This document shows, piece by piece, positions 33,243 through 45,300 of a DNA stretch of 64,000 nt (position 1 is the stretch's first letter; each line of letters opens with the position of its first letter). The DNA comes from Chimonanthus salicifolius (lineage: Eukaryota; Streptophyta; Magnoliopsida; Laurales; Calycanthaceae), in contig CM023537.1 in assembly GCA_013350335.1 (NCBI GenBank), forward strand, positions 14,760,884 to 14,824,883, read 5' to 3'. The notes below the pieces were generated by a model. It saw nothing but the letters and a program-made list of their open reading frames with translations, did no database searches and had not been told where the DNA came from. The translations under genes were made by a program, and so were the position numbers.

Positions 33243-33406
33243 CAGGGCTGGCCCTGGGCATAGGCAGCGTAAGCTGCCACCTAGGGTCCCTAGAGAGAAA
33301 GGGTCTCCTACACATAAACTCCTTAATATACCAATCACAAAGGGTGTCTGAAATCTCACTCCACCTAGAGCTTCTGAGATTTTAGGAGATCTCAGAGCCG
33401 GTCCTG
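33243..33406. mobile_element. hAT-type MITE with 8-bp target duplication
   Basis: A 164-bp element starts CAGGGCTGGCCCTG and ends CAGAGCCGGTCCTG, which are imperfect terminal inverted repeats. It is flanked by CATATGAG at 33235-33242 and 33407-33414. The 8-bp duplication and CAGGG-type ends are those of hAT elements. It has no transposase and is non-autonomous. Confidence 0.88.
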
Positions 33407-33414
33407 CATATGAG

Positions 33415-34282
33415 TAATTTATTTCATTGCTGACAAAATATATATATCGTATTAAATTTATCACATGAAGTGTTAAGAGAAAAAAGCATCAAATATAGTA
33501 GGTACTGAAAAAAGTTTATAGCATAAAATATGTACAATTAATGGATCTGAGAGAGTAAAACACCAATGTTGTGTTTGAATGAGAGGTAAATTTTACACGA
33601 GTTACCTTTGATTAGGAGTTACTCTAAGTATTATGAATATTCTTACCTCTTAGTTACCAAACAAGGTAATGCTATTTTTTTAATAGCCATGTGAAAATTA
33701 TGATTTATCACTTTTAGTATAAAAAGTATCAAACAAGAGTGTGCAACACATCGTCAACTAAAAACAAATAATAGATCAATATGCACTTCTCATAAAGTTA
33801 TTCAGTATGTATGAGTAAGAAGATTTAGACGTTTACAAATCCCTTAAAAAATAATCGAGTGCTCTAATAAAAAAAGAGACAAGTATGCACACATTCATAC
33901 ACGTAAAGACACCAGTGCACCTTTAAATCACGTAGACTATAGTAATAAGTGGGAAAAAAATTCAGTGTTCCTTTCAATTTCCATTCTAAATAGAGACCAT
34001 TGCAAATAGAGCAAATGTCATGATCACATTTATCAAAAATAGTTAGAAAAAATGTGAAAAATAGTTTCTAACAGTATTTCCATTATCATGTTTTACATTT
34101 CATGGATCTAAATCTCTAACCAATCATTTATTTATGTAAAATGTTGGATGCATTTTTTTTATCTTATCCATCCATGTGCCCTACAGTGGAAATAATGAAG
34201 GCTTGAATCCATTAAAATGAAGGTTAACAGATGTTTGTCCATATTTGTCACAGCATGAAAATATTTTTCTCATGCAATATGG
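33415..34282. other. Intergenic DNA with a SINE family 1 remnant
   Basis: About 33790-33880 (GTATGAGTAAGAAGATTTA, then CGAGTGCTCTAATAAAAAA) matches the 3' half of family 1. Otherwise nothing was recognised. Confidence 0.4.
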
Positions 34283-34293
34283 CAACCTAACAA

Positions 34294-34465
34294 TTTTTTT
34301 TTTTTTTTAATTTATGTGTGGAAATTATAGTAAACACAGCGTAAAATCTCCACATGTGATACCCATGGCCCTCAAGGTACACCAAATTAGGATATAGGGA
34401 CTCAAACTTAACACCTTTTAATTCCTAAAACAGGAAGTTAATCAGTTGAACTACATGCACATGTA
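34294..34465 (-). mobile_element. SINE, family 2, with 11-bp target duplication
   Basis: It is flanked by CAACCTAACAA at 34283-34293 and 34466-34476. The plus strand starts with poly-T and holds the family 3' end (TTTATGTGTGGAAA). Box A and box B lie near the right end, as a minus-strand insertion requires (AGTTCAACTGATT). Confidence 0.85.
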
Positions 34466-34476
34466 CAACCTAACAA

Positions 34477-34980
34477 GTTTAAGTCATAGATACAATCATA
34501 AATAGAATCACAGTGTATTTGTGATGACATTCAAAATGATTGTCTATTTCAGACCTCTAAAGGAGTGTCATATAGTAAGTGGAGAGTAGTTTTTATTATT
34601 TTGAGATTAGAGATGGGAATTTCTTTCAGTAAATTTTTGGAAAAATTAAATTAGCCAAAATTTATCTGATTTTATCTCAAATCTTGTTAAATTTTGAATT
34701 TTTTTGACATGTTTCAAAAAAATTGGTTTAATTTTGAAAAAATTCTGATGATTTTATCTTCTTATAGATGTCAACTGATGCAATGGATACTGAAATATCA
34801 GTAAAAAGTTTGTAATCTGAGAAAAAAATCATTTCAATTGAAATTTATAATTGAAGCCCAAATACCAACAACTTTAGACCTTGAATTTTGGTGGGATGTG
34901 CATGTTGCTTTTATTGAATGGAGAGACTTTTATGACCAAGGTGTACACCTCTCTTATATGACTTCATTGGAACTTGGAAA
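34477..34980. other. Intergenic DNA
   Basis: AT-rich with repeated TTTTGAAAAATT-type words; no gene. Confidence 0.4.
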
Positions 34981-35320
34981 TAGGGGTGAAACTCAGGTAT
35001 TGACCCGAGCTACATGACCCGACTTGAGAAATCATGTGGGTCAGGTCATGCGAGTAGAGTCAGTGGATCAGGTCGGGTTGAGAAGACAAAACCCGCATTG
35101 AATTTGGGTCAGGTCAGGTTAAGGAATTTTTAAGTGAACCCGATCCGACTCAGCTAAAATTAGACTAAAATGGGTTAAGAATGTGAGTCGGATCAGAATT
35201 CTGGTTGAGTCGGGTTAGAATTTGGGTCGAGTCTCATTAGATTCTATAAATATTGACTCGGGTTGGGACGGGTTTTCTTAAAACCCAACCCGACCCATTT
35301 TAGCCCTAACCGGAAGTCTC
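34981..35320. repeat. CCCGAC-rich dispersed repeat, copy 2
   Basis: It starts AGGGGTGAAACTCAGG and ends AACCCGACCCATTTTAGCCC, with degenerate GGGTCAGGTC/CCCGACTT words between. Member of the family described at 61849-62085. Confidence 0.6.
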
Positions 35321-36547
35321 ACTACCCACATATATCAGATAACTTTACAGGGAGTGGCCTTTTTTCATATAGAATGAGAATTGAATTTATGACTTCTACT
35401 TCCTGAAATGAGTACCATCATTCCAAACCCTTTGAATTTATTTCATAGAAAGTTTGTGAATTCACATTGACCAAAATTAGATTGCAAGGAAATTATTTAG
35501 ATAAATCTGTTTCCGATGGATAGATCCATAACATTCTTTAAAAATTTTAAATGGAATAAAATTCACTCACATCAAACCTGATTACATGTAATAAGTCATT
35601 GAGCCCAATATACATCACACAATCTAAACCAATAAATATGCATCTTAATAACCCTATGATGATTCGAATTTGTTCAAATTATTTTGAGAATTTTCATAAA
35701 TATTATTATCAATAAATATTCGTATCTCATCATCATCCTATGTGAAAATCTCATTTATCTGGAGTATGATTTCAAAGTCTACTTCATCATCTGTATTTAA
35801 TAATATTATTAGAATTCAGAAAGAATTGTCATAATTTATTTATAAAAATAAAAATATATTTAATTTATCAATTTAAATGTCAAATATGTTAATTAATATT
35901 AAAATATCAAATATATTTCTGAGTCCGACTCATTTGGCCGTGAAATTTATGTGATTGGCTCAGTCGGAGCGAGCCGAGTGGGCGCCCAACTGAAACAACT
36001 CAAATACGACAAGTCAGAGGAGACAGACGAAGCGGGTCCTTTTTGCCGGCTTTCCCACTTGGCTTGTTAGCGTGGCTCACATTCAGCTACGTGTAGCTCT
36101 TCTAACTGTTGGGTGGAAATCCAACGGTCACAATTTGAAAAGGGTCCCTGAATATTGACCTCTCTGTGCGCTTTCTTTTTCTGTGGTTACCCATCCATAT
36201 CCCTCGCTTTTCTTAAATGACACAATTATCCCTGAAACAGCCAAGAGTGCCCGTAATTCTTGTTAAGGGGTCTTCATCTTGAATTTAAATTCTGCCCTTA
36301 ATTATTGTCAAGGGGTCTTTATCTTGAATTTAAATTCAACCAACAACGACAATTGAGGTATAAAACATGAGTCTGAAAAGGTCAGACATTTACTAAATGA
36401 CGAAATTGCCCAAAATGAGAAATTTTGTTGTACTACTGTAAGGGATTGATAAAGTAGACATTAATTTTTACTGTGTAAAGGTTTATTAAAGGTTAACATG
36501 GAAAATGAATGCTGTAAGCTACAAGAGAGTGGAATGATTTATTAGAA
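35321..36547. other. Intergenic DNA; GC-richer island at about 35920-36250
   Basis: An old minus-strand SINE family 1 remnant lies at 35340-35440. The part at 35920-36130 is unusually GC-rich for the region (GCGAGCCGAGTGGGCGCCC) but has no reading frame. A tandem pair of about 40 bp (GGGGTCTTCATCTTGAATTT) lies at 36260-36335. Confidence 0.4.
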
Positions 36548-36905
36548 TTAGGCCAAAACTTGAGTCGGGTCAGATCCAGTTTCAATAAACTCAATCTAAC
36601 TCTTGTCAAAAATTATTAAACTCGATCGATCTGACCCGAATTACTCAACTCGACATGATCTGAATTTTTGACCTGACTCAACCTAGGTGCTATTCTATAA
36701 TTTGGTGTACTCCAGTAAAGTCAAGTGGGGTGGGGTGGAGTTGCTTTTAATTTTTTCAACTCAATCCAATCCGAATTTCATGCAGATTTATTTTTTCTCA
36801 ACTCGACTTAGCCCAAGATATACAAATACAAAACCCAAACCCATTGATTTATCGGATCGGGCCATTCAAGTCGAATTAAAACTTGACCTAAGTTTCACTC
36901 CTAAT
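36548..36905. repeat. CCCGAC-rich dispersed repeat, copy 3
   Basis: It runs from AACTTGAGTCGGGTCAGATC to GACCTAAGTTTCACTCCTAA, with the same internal vocabulary as the other copies. Confidence 0.6.
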
Positions 36906-39310
36906 TAGAATTTATGTAAAAATCCACAGTGAACTTGATAAATAGAGGTGAAAAATATTGGCATTTGAATAATGTAGAAGTAATAGATGAATCAATTTAA
37001 ATTTTTAAACTTAAGTTTATTACAAATTGATTGACTATTTAAATGTATAGAGTTCACGCCTACTTTTTACTCATCTCTAACTAATAGAATCGAGGGTTGT
37101 TTTGTAATTATAAATAAGATTGAGTTAAATAAATACGTTGGCTGAGTCATATTTATTTTTGATTGTTTAGATTTAGCAATTTTTTTTTTAATTCAAAAGC
37201 AAAGTCGAAGGGAAATGAGTTGTGTACTACTATTTCTATTTAATCGTACATCCGAAGATACAAATTTGAAAACTTTCTCGTATTTTCTTTGATTTTGTCA
37301 TTTATTCATCATCAATAATCAATATTCTTTTATGATCAAAGCGTCCAAATCTTTTAGATCACAAACTAGTTTTCAGAACATGTACAAGTCTTTCTATACA
37401 CACATATCAAATAAATCTACATAGAGTGACCCATTAGAACGGAGTTGAAATCGAATTCAAAATTCTCATTTTCTAAAACGAGTTTTTAGCCATCACTTCA
37501 ACCCTTTAGAATTAAAAGTAAATATATTTCCTTAGTTGGAGTAGTGTGATTTCTCATACTCATACAACTCTAAAATTTAATTTTTTATATGTTTTTTTCT
37601 TAGATATATTTTGATGGTTTTGGTTAAAAAATATAGTTATTTGATAAAGAAAATATTTGAGATACCATCTCTAATATAAATTTTATGCACGTGAGGTGAA
37701 TGGGATAATTTTTTTATAATTAATATGATATATTTGAGATGTCATCCATGAATTACGAATAAGAATACCAACCTTCTTTATTTTATTGAGTGATAATAAT
37801 ATTAATTTTATGATAATTTTAGGGTAATTTTGTAAGCATTTTCACATTATAGGTGATATACATCTCAATTCTCAATATTACTTACGTGAGTTCATTATTT
37901 ACCAAACCACACCATATTAAATATATATTTTGAATAAACTCAAATATTCTCTATTCAAAAAACCTAAAATTTTGAAACCCAACTTAGATGGTTAACAATT
38001 TTGACAAAATATTTAGTAAATATCTCAATTTTTTTTATTGTGTTATGGTGGACCCTTGCCTTTGATATGAAAATATGATGAATAATATATGATTATGTAA
38101 ATTATCAAAATGAGTAAAGTGATTGAAAATAATTAGATTATCATTGGCTTAGACACGAATTAAATTCAAATGAGAACAAATGTGTAACACAATTGTCAAT
38201 TTCATCTCCATATTGTTTAATTTGCCTGAAAGTGAAGTATTTTGGTGTTTTATATATTCAGATATTCCATTTTGAAATATATAAACATAGTTTTTTGGAG
38301 CTAGCTTTAGATTTGGTGTAGGATTGGAAATGGTAAACTTGTTGATGAAGGTCTAATGTTATCTCCTCGACTAGTAATAGGAAGTCTTTCATGGTAACTG
38401 GTTACCATTTTTAGAGACATTAGAAGACTGTGTAGGACGAGGGATATCACCTTCACATATGCTCTAACAAAAGTAGAAGTTCTGAAACATAGGCCCACAA
38501 TGGAGCTTCTCTAATCATGTCTTTCTTTGGAGTGTATAGAGTGACGGGGAACTCCACATTATATCTATCGTATAGACGGTTTACTTTACATATAATTCTT
38601 ATATGTTTTTGTTTGTATTTCTTCTGATAATCATGTATACCTCTCTTATATTATATGTGGTCTATCTTTCTTATATCCTCTTTATCATTTAATGAAATCA
38701 TTCGTTATTTTTGGAAAAAAATAGAGTTTTTAGAATAAAAGATAATTATATGAATAATTCTTTTGCTTTAAAATTGTACTTAACCTGTTTTAAATTTAAA
38801 CTTAAACAAATACATTAGTGCTATTAGAAATACGAATGTTCTAAATTTAAATACTATTTGATAAAAAATTGTTGGAACAATACTACAATAGAGTTGACAA
38901 AAGGATTAAAATGTTGTTAGAATAGTTAAAATAAATATAAAGATATTAAAATTTTAATATTATGTTCCAATATGTGTATTAAAATTAGAAATTTGAATTT
39001 TCACTCTATTCTAAAGAGAGATTCTTTATAGATTTACTCGGTAAATGTAGGTAGGGATGTTTGTACATTTTTCGAGGATTAATTGAGTTCAAGACATGAA
39101 TATCTTAGTGATTAAAAAGTTAAAAAAATGAATTTATTTAGAGATCATGATGGATAAAGAATTTTAATTTCTAGCCCAACATAAATGGTGTACAGTAGGG
39201 TGGATTTCACCCATTTATCATGCCATTTTTTCTACTTATAGAGCAGTGATGATAAAAGGGCAATTTAGTCATTTGAGGCAATTTAAACCTCGTTCAAAAA
39301 TTTCGGGGGT
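36906..39310. other. Intergenic DNA upstream of the myosin gene
   Basis: It holds decayed SINE family 1 copies (about 37375-37510 on the minus strand and 38990-39130 on the plus strand). There is also a probable old LINE 3' end at about 38290-38728, ending TTAATGAAATCATTCGTTAT then an A-rich tail. No gene. Confidence 0.4.
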
Positions 39311-39315
39311 GGGAA

Positions 39316-39323
39316 TATAAATA
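39316..39323 (+). promoter_or_regulatory. TATA box of the myosin VIII gene
   Basis: TATAAATA lies about 30-40 bp before a purine/pyrimidine-rich leader (GAAAGAAAGAAAGAG, CTGTTTCTACTCTCCACTCG) typical of plant 5' untranslated regions. The first coding ATG is about 1.1 kb downstream. Confidence 0.6.
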
Positions 39324-39349
39324 CAATAAAGCGCAGGCCTTTAAACGAC

Positions 39350-40384
39350 GAATTGCTATTTTCTGCAAACCAGGAGGAAAAAAGAAAGAAAGAAAGAGAA
39401 AAAAAGGGGGAAAGCTGTTTCTACTCTCCACTCGTTTTCTTTGGATTTTCTTTTAAGAATTCCTAGCGCCGAAGATCGAGACTCACCGAAGAAAATGCGC
39501 CTCAATTTTCTTCAGAAATCGACTCTGAAAATCTCCATTTCCAGATTCTCCAAACAAACACCCTAAGTTTCCGGAGAAATTTAGGTACTTGTGCAGAAGA
39601 TTTTCCTTGATTCTTTCAACATTTCCAGAGTTCGTGGTGCATCATCCGAAGCAACAGAGCCTCAAAGCGGTTTATATATATTTTTTGAATTTTCCAGCTT
39701 TCTTGGAAGCATAGATTGTAGAATTCCTCTGCAGAAGCAGATCTTTGCGTTATTTGCACTTTTCCCCATTTTACCGAGATTTTACGATTCTACGGATCTA
39801 GATCGAATTCTTGAATCAGATCGATCGGAAGTTAGGATTTTGGGGAGTTCCCATGTGGTGAGATGTTGAATTTCTAATCCGTTTCAACGATTTGCGTCCT
39901 TGATGTTGCAATTATTTGGATTTTACGTTATTTGATGCATTAGGGCTTTTGATCGAAGAATCACTCATACTGAAAGGATTTTGAATATCTTAAAAAATTC
40001 AGACAAGGCATACTATAATGTGCAAGGTGTAATTTCTGAGCCGTTGCAGTGATCTGAGCTCTTGAAGTTGCAGTTCTTTTTTGCATTGGTTGTTATTATT
40101 TTCTCCTCAATCGAGTGCAGTAGATTGGATTCAAATCAAAATCACCTAACTCAGTTATCAAACCGGTGTATCAAAGGACCATAACCAACTACCTGTTGCG
40201 TTGTTTTACTTCTCTCAATTACTTATATGATGCAACGTGCTTACGGTGATTGAGCAGTGAAGGGCATTTTGCTGTAATTTATCAAGTTAAGGTCCCCGCA
40301 TTAAGTCGGGACAGATAAGTAGTGGTGGGGAGTGGGGACCTTGTTAAAGATTAGCAGTCCGATAAAGGTTGCTTTTTCTCTCAG
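39350..40384 (+). other. Myosin 5' untranslated exon and leader intron (predicted)
   Basis: The leader exon runs from about 39350 to 39584, where TTTAG|GTACTTG is a possible donor. The acceptor is TTTTTCTCTCAG ending at 40384, 14 nt before the start codon. A leader intron of about 800 bp is inferred. Transcript data would be needed to fix both ends. Confidence 0.5.
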
Positions 40385-40398
40385 CCTATATACATATC

Positions 40399-42323
40399 AT
40401 GGCATCAGCTAAAATGCCTTTGAAAGGTTCTTCAGGAAAAATGCCCAGGAGGCCAATTGCAAAATCCCGCACTCCTCCTATGCTGCAATCGATACGATCA
40501 TTGCCTGTTGATTACAAGTTTGTTAGGTCAAATGGAGCTCACTCTGTTGAGAAATCTGATGCTTTTAATGCAGATGCTGATATGAACATTTCTTCTAATC
40601 TTCCTGAGGATGATAGTTTAGCTGGTCAGGATGTTAAGGGCCTTGATGGTAATGTTAGCAACATGGATCTCCGGTCATCAAAAAAAAATGTTGGCAACAT
40701 GGATCAGATTGATGAGGATTCACCATATAGTAGGAAAGCCATTCCTATTGAGGATAGACAATCTGAAGGTGATGGAGATTCTGATTCTGCAGCTTCTCAC
40801 TTGTCTCCATTATTGCAGTCACCCACTGAAGGCAGGTGGAGTGACACTGCTTCATATGTCCCCAAGAAGGTATTTTGAGCTATCATTTCTGTTATACTGT
40901 TGTCTTTTTGGACTCTGTTTTAGGTAATGACGTAGACCATGTTTATCTGTCTGAAAACGCTGGAATGGGTTAATTATTGAAAACTGTTATGCTTTGCTTA
41001 TGATATTTCATTCCTTCAGCCATTTCTCACTACGATTTATACAGAGTTCTTGAGAAGTTACATCCACTGCATGCACAACTATTTGTTAGAGAGCACAGTT
41101 TTCTCTAACACTTATTATGTCTGTATGCTTTCTTTTTATCATGGGATTTTTATGACTTCAGTGTTGCTATGGCCAACAATTTTAAATCAATTATTTTTTA
41201 ATCGTAGAGGATAAGATATTCTGCTGAAGGGAAGTTTAAGTAAGGAAAAAGATGGTTTATTACTTCATGGTTCCCTTCTGCAACCAGGCAACTTCCTGAA
41301 TGTGCCTTTCTAGGTAGTAGTCATGGGGCATCAGTCACTTTTCTCAATCTTATTGTTGTGATTGTGTGTCAGCAGGTGAAAATCCACGGAACAACATGAA
41401 TTACTTTGCAGCATTGTCCATTCTCATTAACCACAGCATTTAAATGAACCCGCCATGCCTGTTAATACTAAAATATTTGGTTCCATAGATCAGTATGTTC
41501 CATGTTCTGAGGACTCCAATCATTGAAAAAAATGAAAAAGAAGCAGCAGAGAAAGCAGCAGAACCTTGCACTCTATGTTATATGGGATAATTCTCTTATG
41601 GTCTTATTGAACACACAAACTTGTGTCTTGCATGGTATTGGAGCACCCCTTCTATAACCTCCCAGACTTAAAAATAGCCCACCATGTAGTGTTCTTCTTT
41701 TTATTTTATTTTTATCTATGTTATTACCATCTAGGATCTGACACTGTTGTTGTTGTTGTTGTTGTTGTTCTTCCTCTATGTGTGTGTGTATGCGTGTGTC
41801 ATTCTCATGCTCATGGGTATCAATCCTAAAACCCCCCAAAATTAATATTTTCCCTACTGTGACTACTAATGGTTCCCATGATGTATATGATTCTACCATG
41901 GTAGTTTTTTGTTTTCTCGTTAATATCCATCATCCTGATGAGTGGATGTGGTATTTCTGATTTTTGTCGAAAAGGCTTTGAAAGATGTCCTTGAAGAAGT
42001 GATGGAAACACATCTGGATTGTTTCATTATATAAGTATTTTTAACGTATGTCCAGGAAAAAAACAGCATCTTATTATATAGCTGTATTTGTTTCTCATCC
42101 CTTAGCAATTAATGGTGGTATGGGGGCAGTCTATTTAATGAACAAATAACCCTAGATGGTTAGCAGAGTTCTTGACAAAGAATGGTGTCAATAGAAGTGA
42201 TGTTTTTCTCTAATTGACTTACATATAAATATAATTTTTTGAGGGTGGTGGTTTTCTTTTTCCTTTTTTGTTGTTGTTGTTTTGTATTTAAGAGGATGAA
42301 TCAACAAAAATGCGCAGTATCAC

Positions 42324-42369
<46 letters not shown>

Positions 42370-45300
42370 CTGCACTGTATCATCCTCATAGACCATACCT
42401 TGCATTCACTGGTGCTCAATGGAATTTTGTTAGAAGTATTAGGGGTTAGCCTTTGTTGCATTAGTGGGTGTCTCTAGGAAAATGTTTCTACCCCATGTGT
42501 ACCAATCCTTTGAGGGGTAACTCTCATAGTTGGGGCTGTTGGAGTCGGAGATAAACACATATGCCATGCATTTAGCCTAGATGTCCTGATAAAATGGCCT
42601 AAACCCCCATACTGGAGAAGCATGGAATGCCAGGCATGCGCCCATACTTCTTCCTACTTGATTACAGTGCTGTTTTGTCTCCCATCCTTTTACTTTGTCA
42701 CAGATGAGAGGAAAAGCATCTCACACAATATCCATATGCATATCTTAAGGGGGAGAATGGTTAAAGGAGCCAGCCTCTGCACCCCATTCAAGGGATGCCA
42801 CCAGAATTCCCCAAATATATACCATTTAATAACAATTCCATAAACAATTTACAGTTGCAGCAATGGAAGGAATGTAATTAAATATTTTTCCACAAAGCAA
42901 AATATTTTTAGACAGATTCAGAGGTATTAAAGAATGATATCAATTATTGTTCCATATTCTTTTTTTATTTTTATTTTTGAAATGACGACCTGAACTCAAA
43001 TCCACTACCTTAGTTGTCGCTAAGTGAGCACTTTCCATTGGTCCACACAGTATAGATAGATGGATGACATGGGGCTTTGGAAGACGGAGTAACGGCAATT
43101 GACAATAATACAATAACCCAAAGGGCCTGAACGAAGGATCCTATTCCTGATTCCATGTTCCTTTAAATAATATGGCAGAAGAATGCTAATTTTGTAGTTC
43201 TTATTACTTCCATGACATCTCCACTGTCTTTAGACATTTAGGGGACTGAACTTCTATCACTAGTGTGAGCCTTACCCTGTTCCTCATTATCCTTTGGAAT
43301 CCAAGAAGCCGCCAATGGACAAGACAAAGGGAAAAAAACGTTGGTGATTTTTTTTTTTTTTTGAAACAGAAACAAGCACAAAATATATCATTAATAACAG
43401 TAAGGCACAAAGCAAGTGTAAGGTTCTGTATAAGAGGGCTATACAAGAGCACAATAGAAAGATAGAATTGTACATAGCCAACACAAACCAAAACATGAAC
43501 CCCATTTACAAGACCCTGAAACCCAGTCAGACCCTCAAACAAAATGTCCAAATAAGCCTTCGTCCTCTCAATGCCGACTTCCTCAAACAGAGCAGCCACT
43601 TCATTAGCAGACCTTTTGACGTGCCTGAACAGAACTGTTCTGTCTCTACACATCCTCCTAATGTCCCTTACAACATGCACCCCAGCCTCCAAGGGGGCTT
43701 TTTTCTACCACTCACCCAGGCCAAGGGAGTCAGTCCCCTTATACAATCAGACCAATGCGTTCTGAGAAAAAAGATTGACTGCATCTACTAATAATGTTAA
43801 GACTCATGAACCTCAAGGGATTGGCTTGACGGTCAAGGCACTCTCCTCATGAAGCGAGGTCTTGGGTTCGATTCACGCTCAACCTCAATGAAGGGCCACT
43901 CCCCTTAGACTTACCCGGTATGTGCGGATCGGAAGGTTTTCACATGTCTCGAAGGATTAGTCGGGTGAGACGTCTGGACACCTTCGGTCATAATTAAGAC
44001 TCATCCCTTGGATGGTCTGGCCCAAAACAAGCATACACGTATTAAGAAACCATTGAAACAGTACAAATTGATGATTAGACCACTGTGAACTGGCTGTCCT
44101 CATTTGCATCTAACCTTCCATTTTGTCAGTTTGACTAATGGTTCATTTTTAAACCATTGCTCTCTATGCAAGAAATCATCTTTAACCTATTGCCTTTTTT
44201 CCTTCTCAATTACTCTTTCCAGCTAATCACAATTTCCACTATTGTTTTACTCCCAACTTCCAATGTAATGAGATTCCAATTTCTATCTAAGCTCTGTTTA
44301 CTAATATGCAGTACCTAACAAACGTAAGACATATCAAACTCTAGAGCAATTTCCATTCTCAACAACTTTAATATCTGCCTGTAGTTCTAACTTATAGTCT
44401 AAAATGTCCCAGGACCTCGAGGCTGTTTAAAGGCTAAAACTGACTAAGTCTAGGGTTTTCATAGAACTTAAGGCATTAGGTTACTTTTGCATATCAGCTA
44501 GTCATGCATCTAGAACATATTTCTCACTTAAAGTCTTACATTATTTTATTTACAATGACAATATAATATTGTTCAGCTGAATTTGTTTTTTTTCTTGGGG
44601 CATCATTTTATTGATTAGACATGCTTTATCATTAGGAAAAGCTTCACATTTTATTCAATGATATCCATTTATTTATTTATCACCTTTAAAATTGTTTTTC
44701 TTGTGTTTTCTCATGGGAGATGTAAAATAGTTTCAATGTTGAGATTCCTAAATAATTAAGATGGCTCTGCCCAAACATTACTGGTTTTGCAGTGTTATCA
44801 ACATACTGCCTATTGATTACGAGACCTACATGTTTTAGTTTATTGTTTCAGAAGCTTCAATCTTGGTATCAACTTCCAAATGGCGAATGGGTGTTGGGGA
44901 AAATACTCTTAACTTCAGGGACAGAGTCTACCATTTCAGTTTTTGATGGAAAAGTAAGCATTATCATCATAATTTGTGTCGTAATATTTTCATATTACTT
45001 GGTGCTTTAATCCATCGCTTATCATCTTCATCTCCATTTCAGGTTTTAAAGGTGAATTCTGATAGTTTGTTGCCGGCAAACCCTGACATCCTTGATGGCG
45101 TGGATGACCTCATGCAGCTTAGTTATTTAAATGAACCATCCGTTTTGTACAACCTTCAATATAGATACTCACGTGATATGATCTATGTGAGTGTTCACTT
45201 CTTTTTATACTGTCATCACATTTTCTTTACTAGTTACTTTTTTGTGAAAAAAATGGAGCTTTCATGGATGCCATGCTATTTATATGTAGACTAAAGCAGG

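Larger units (their letters stand above)
40870..44851 (+). other. Myosin intron 1 (4.0 kb)
   Basis: It contains a GTT microsatellite (about 41746-41770), a (TC)20 tract at 42327-42366, an antisense LINE end and a SINE, annotated separately. No other gene was found in it. Confidence 0.8.

Noticed and set aside
40369..40398. Upstream extension of the myosin start
   Set aside because: It begins at TTG, not ATG, and lies across the predicted leader intron acceptor at 40384.
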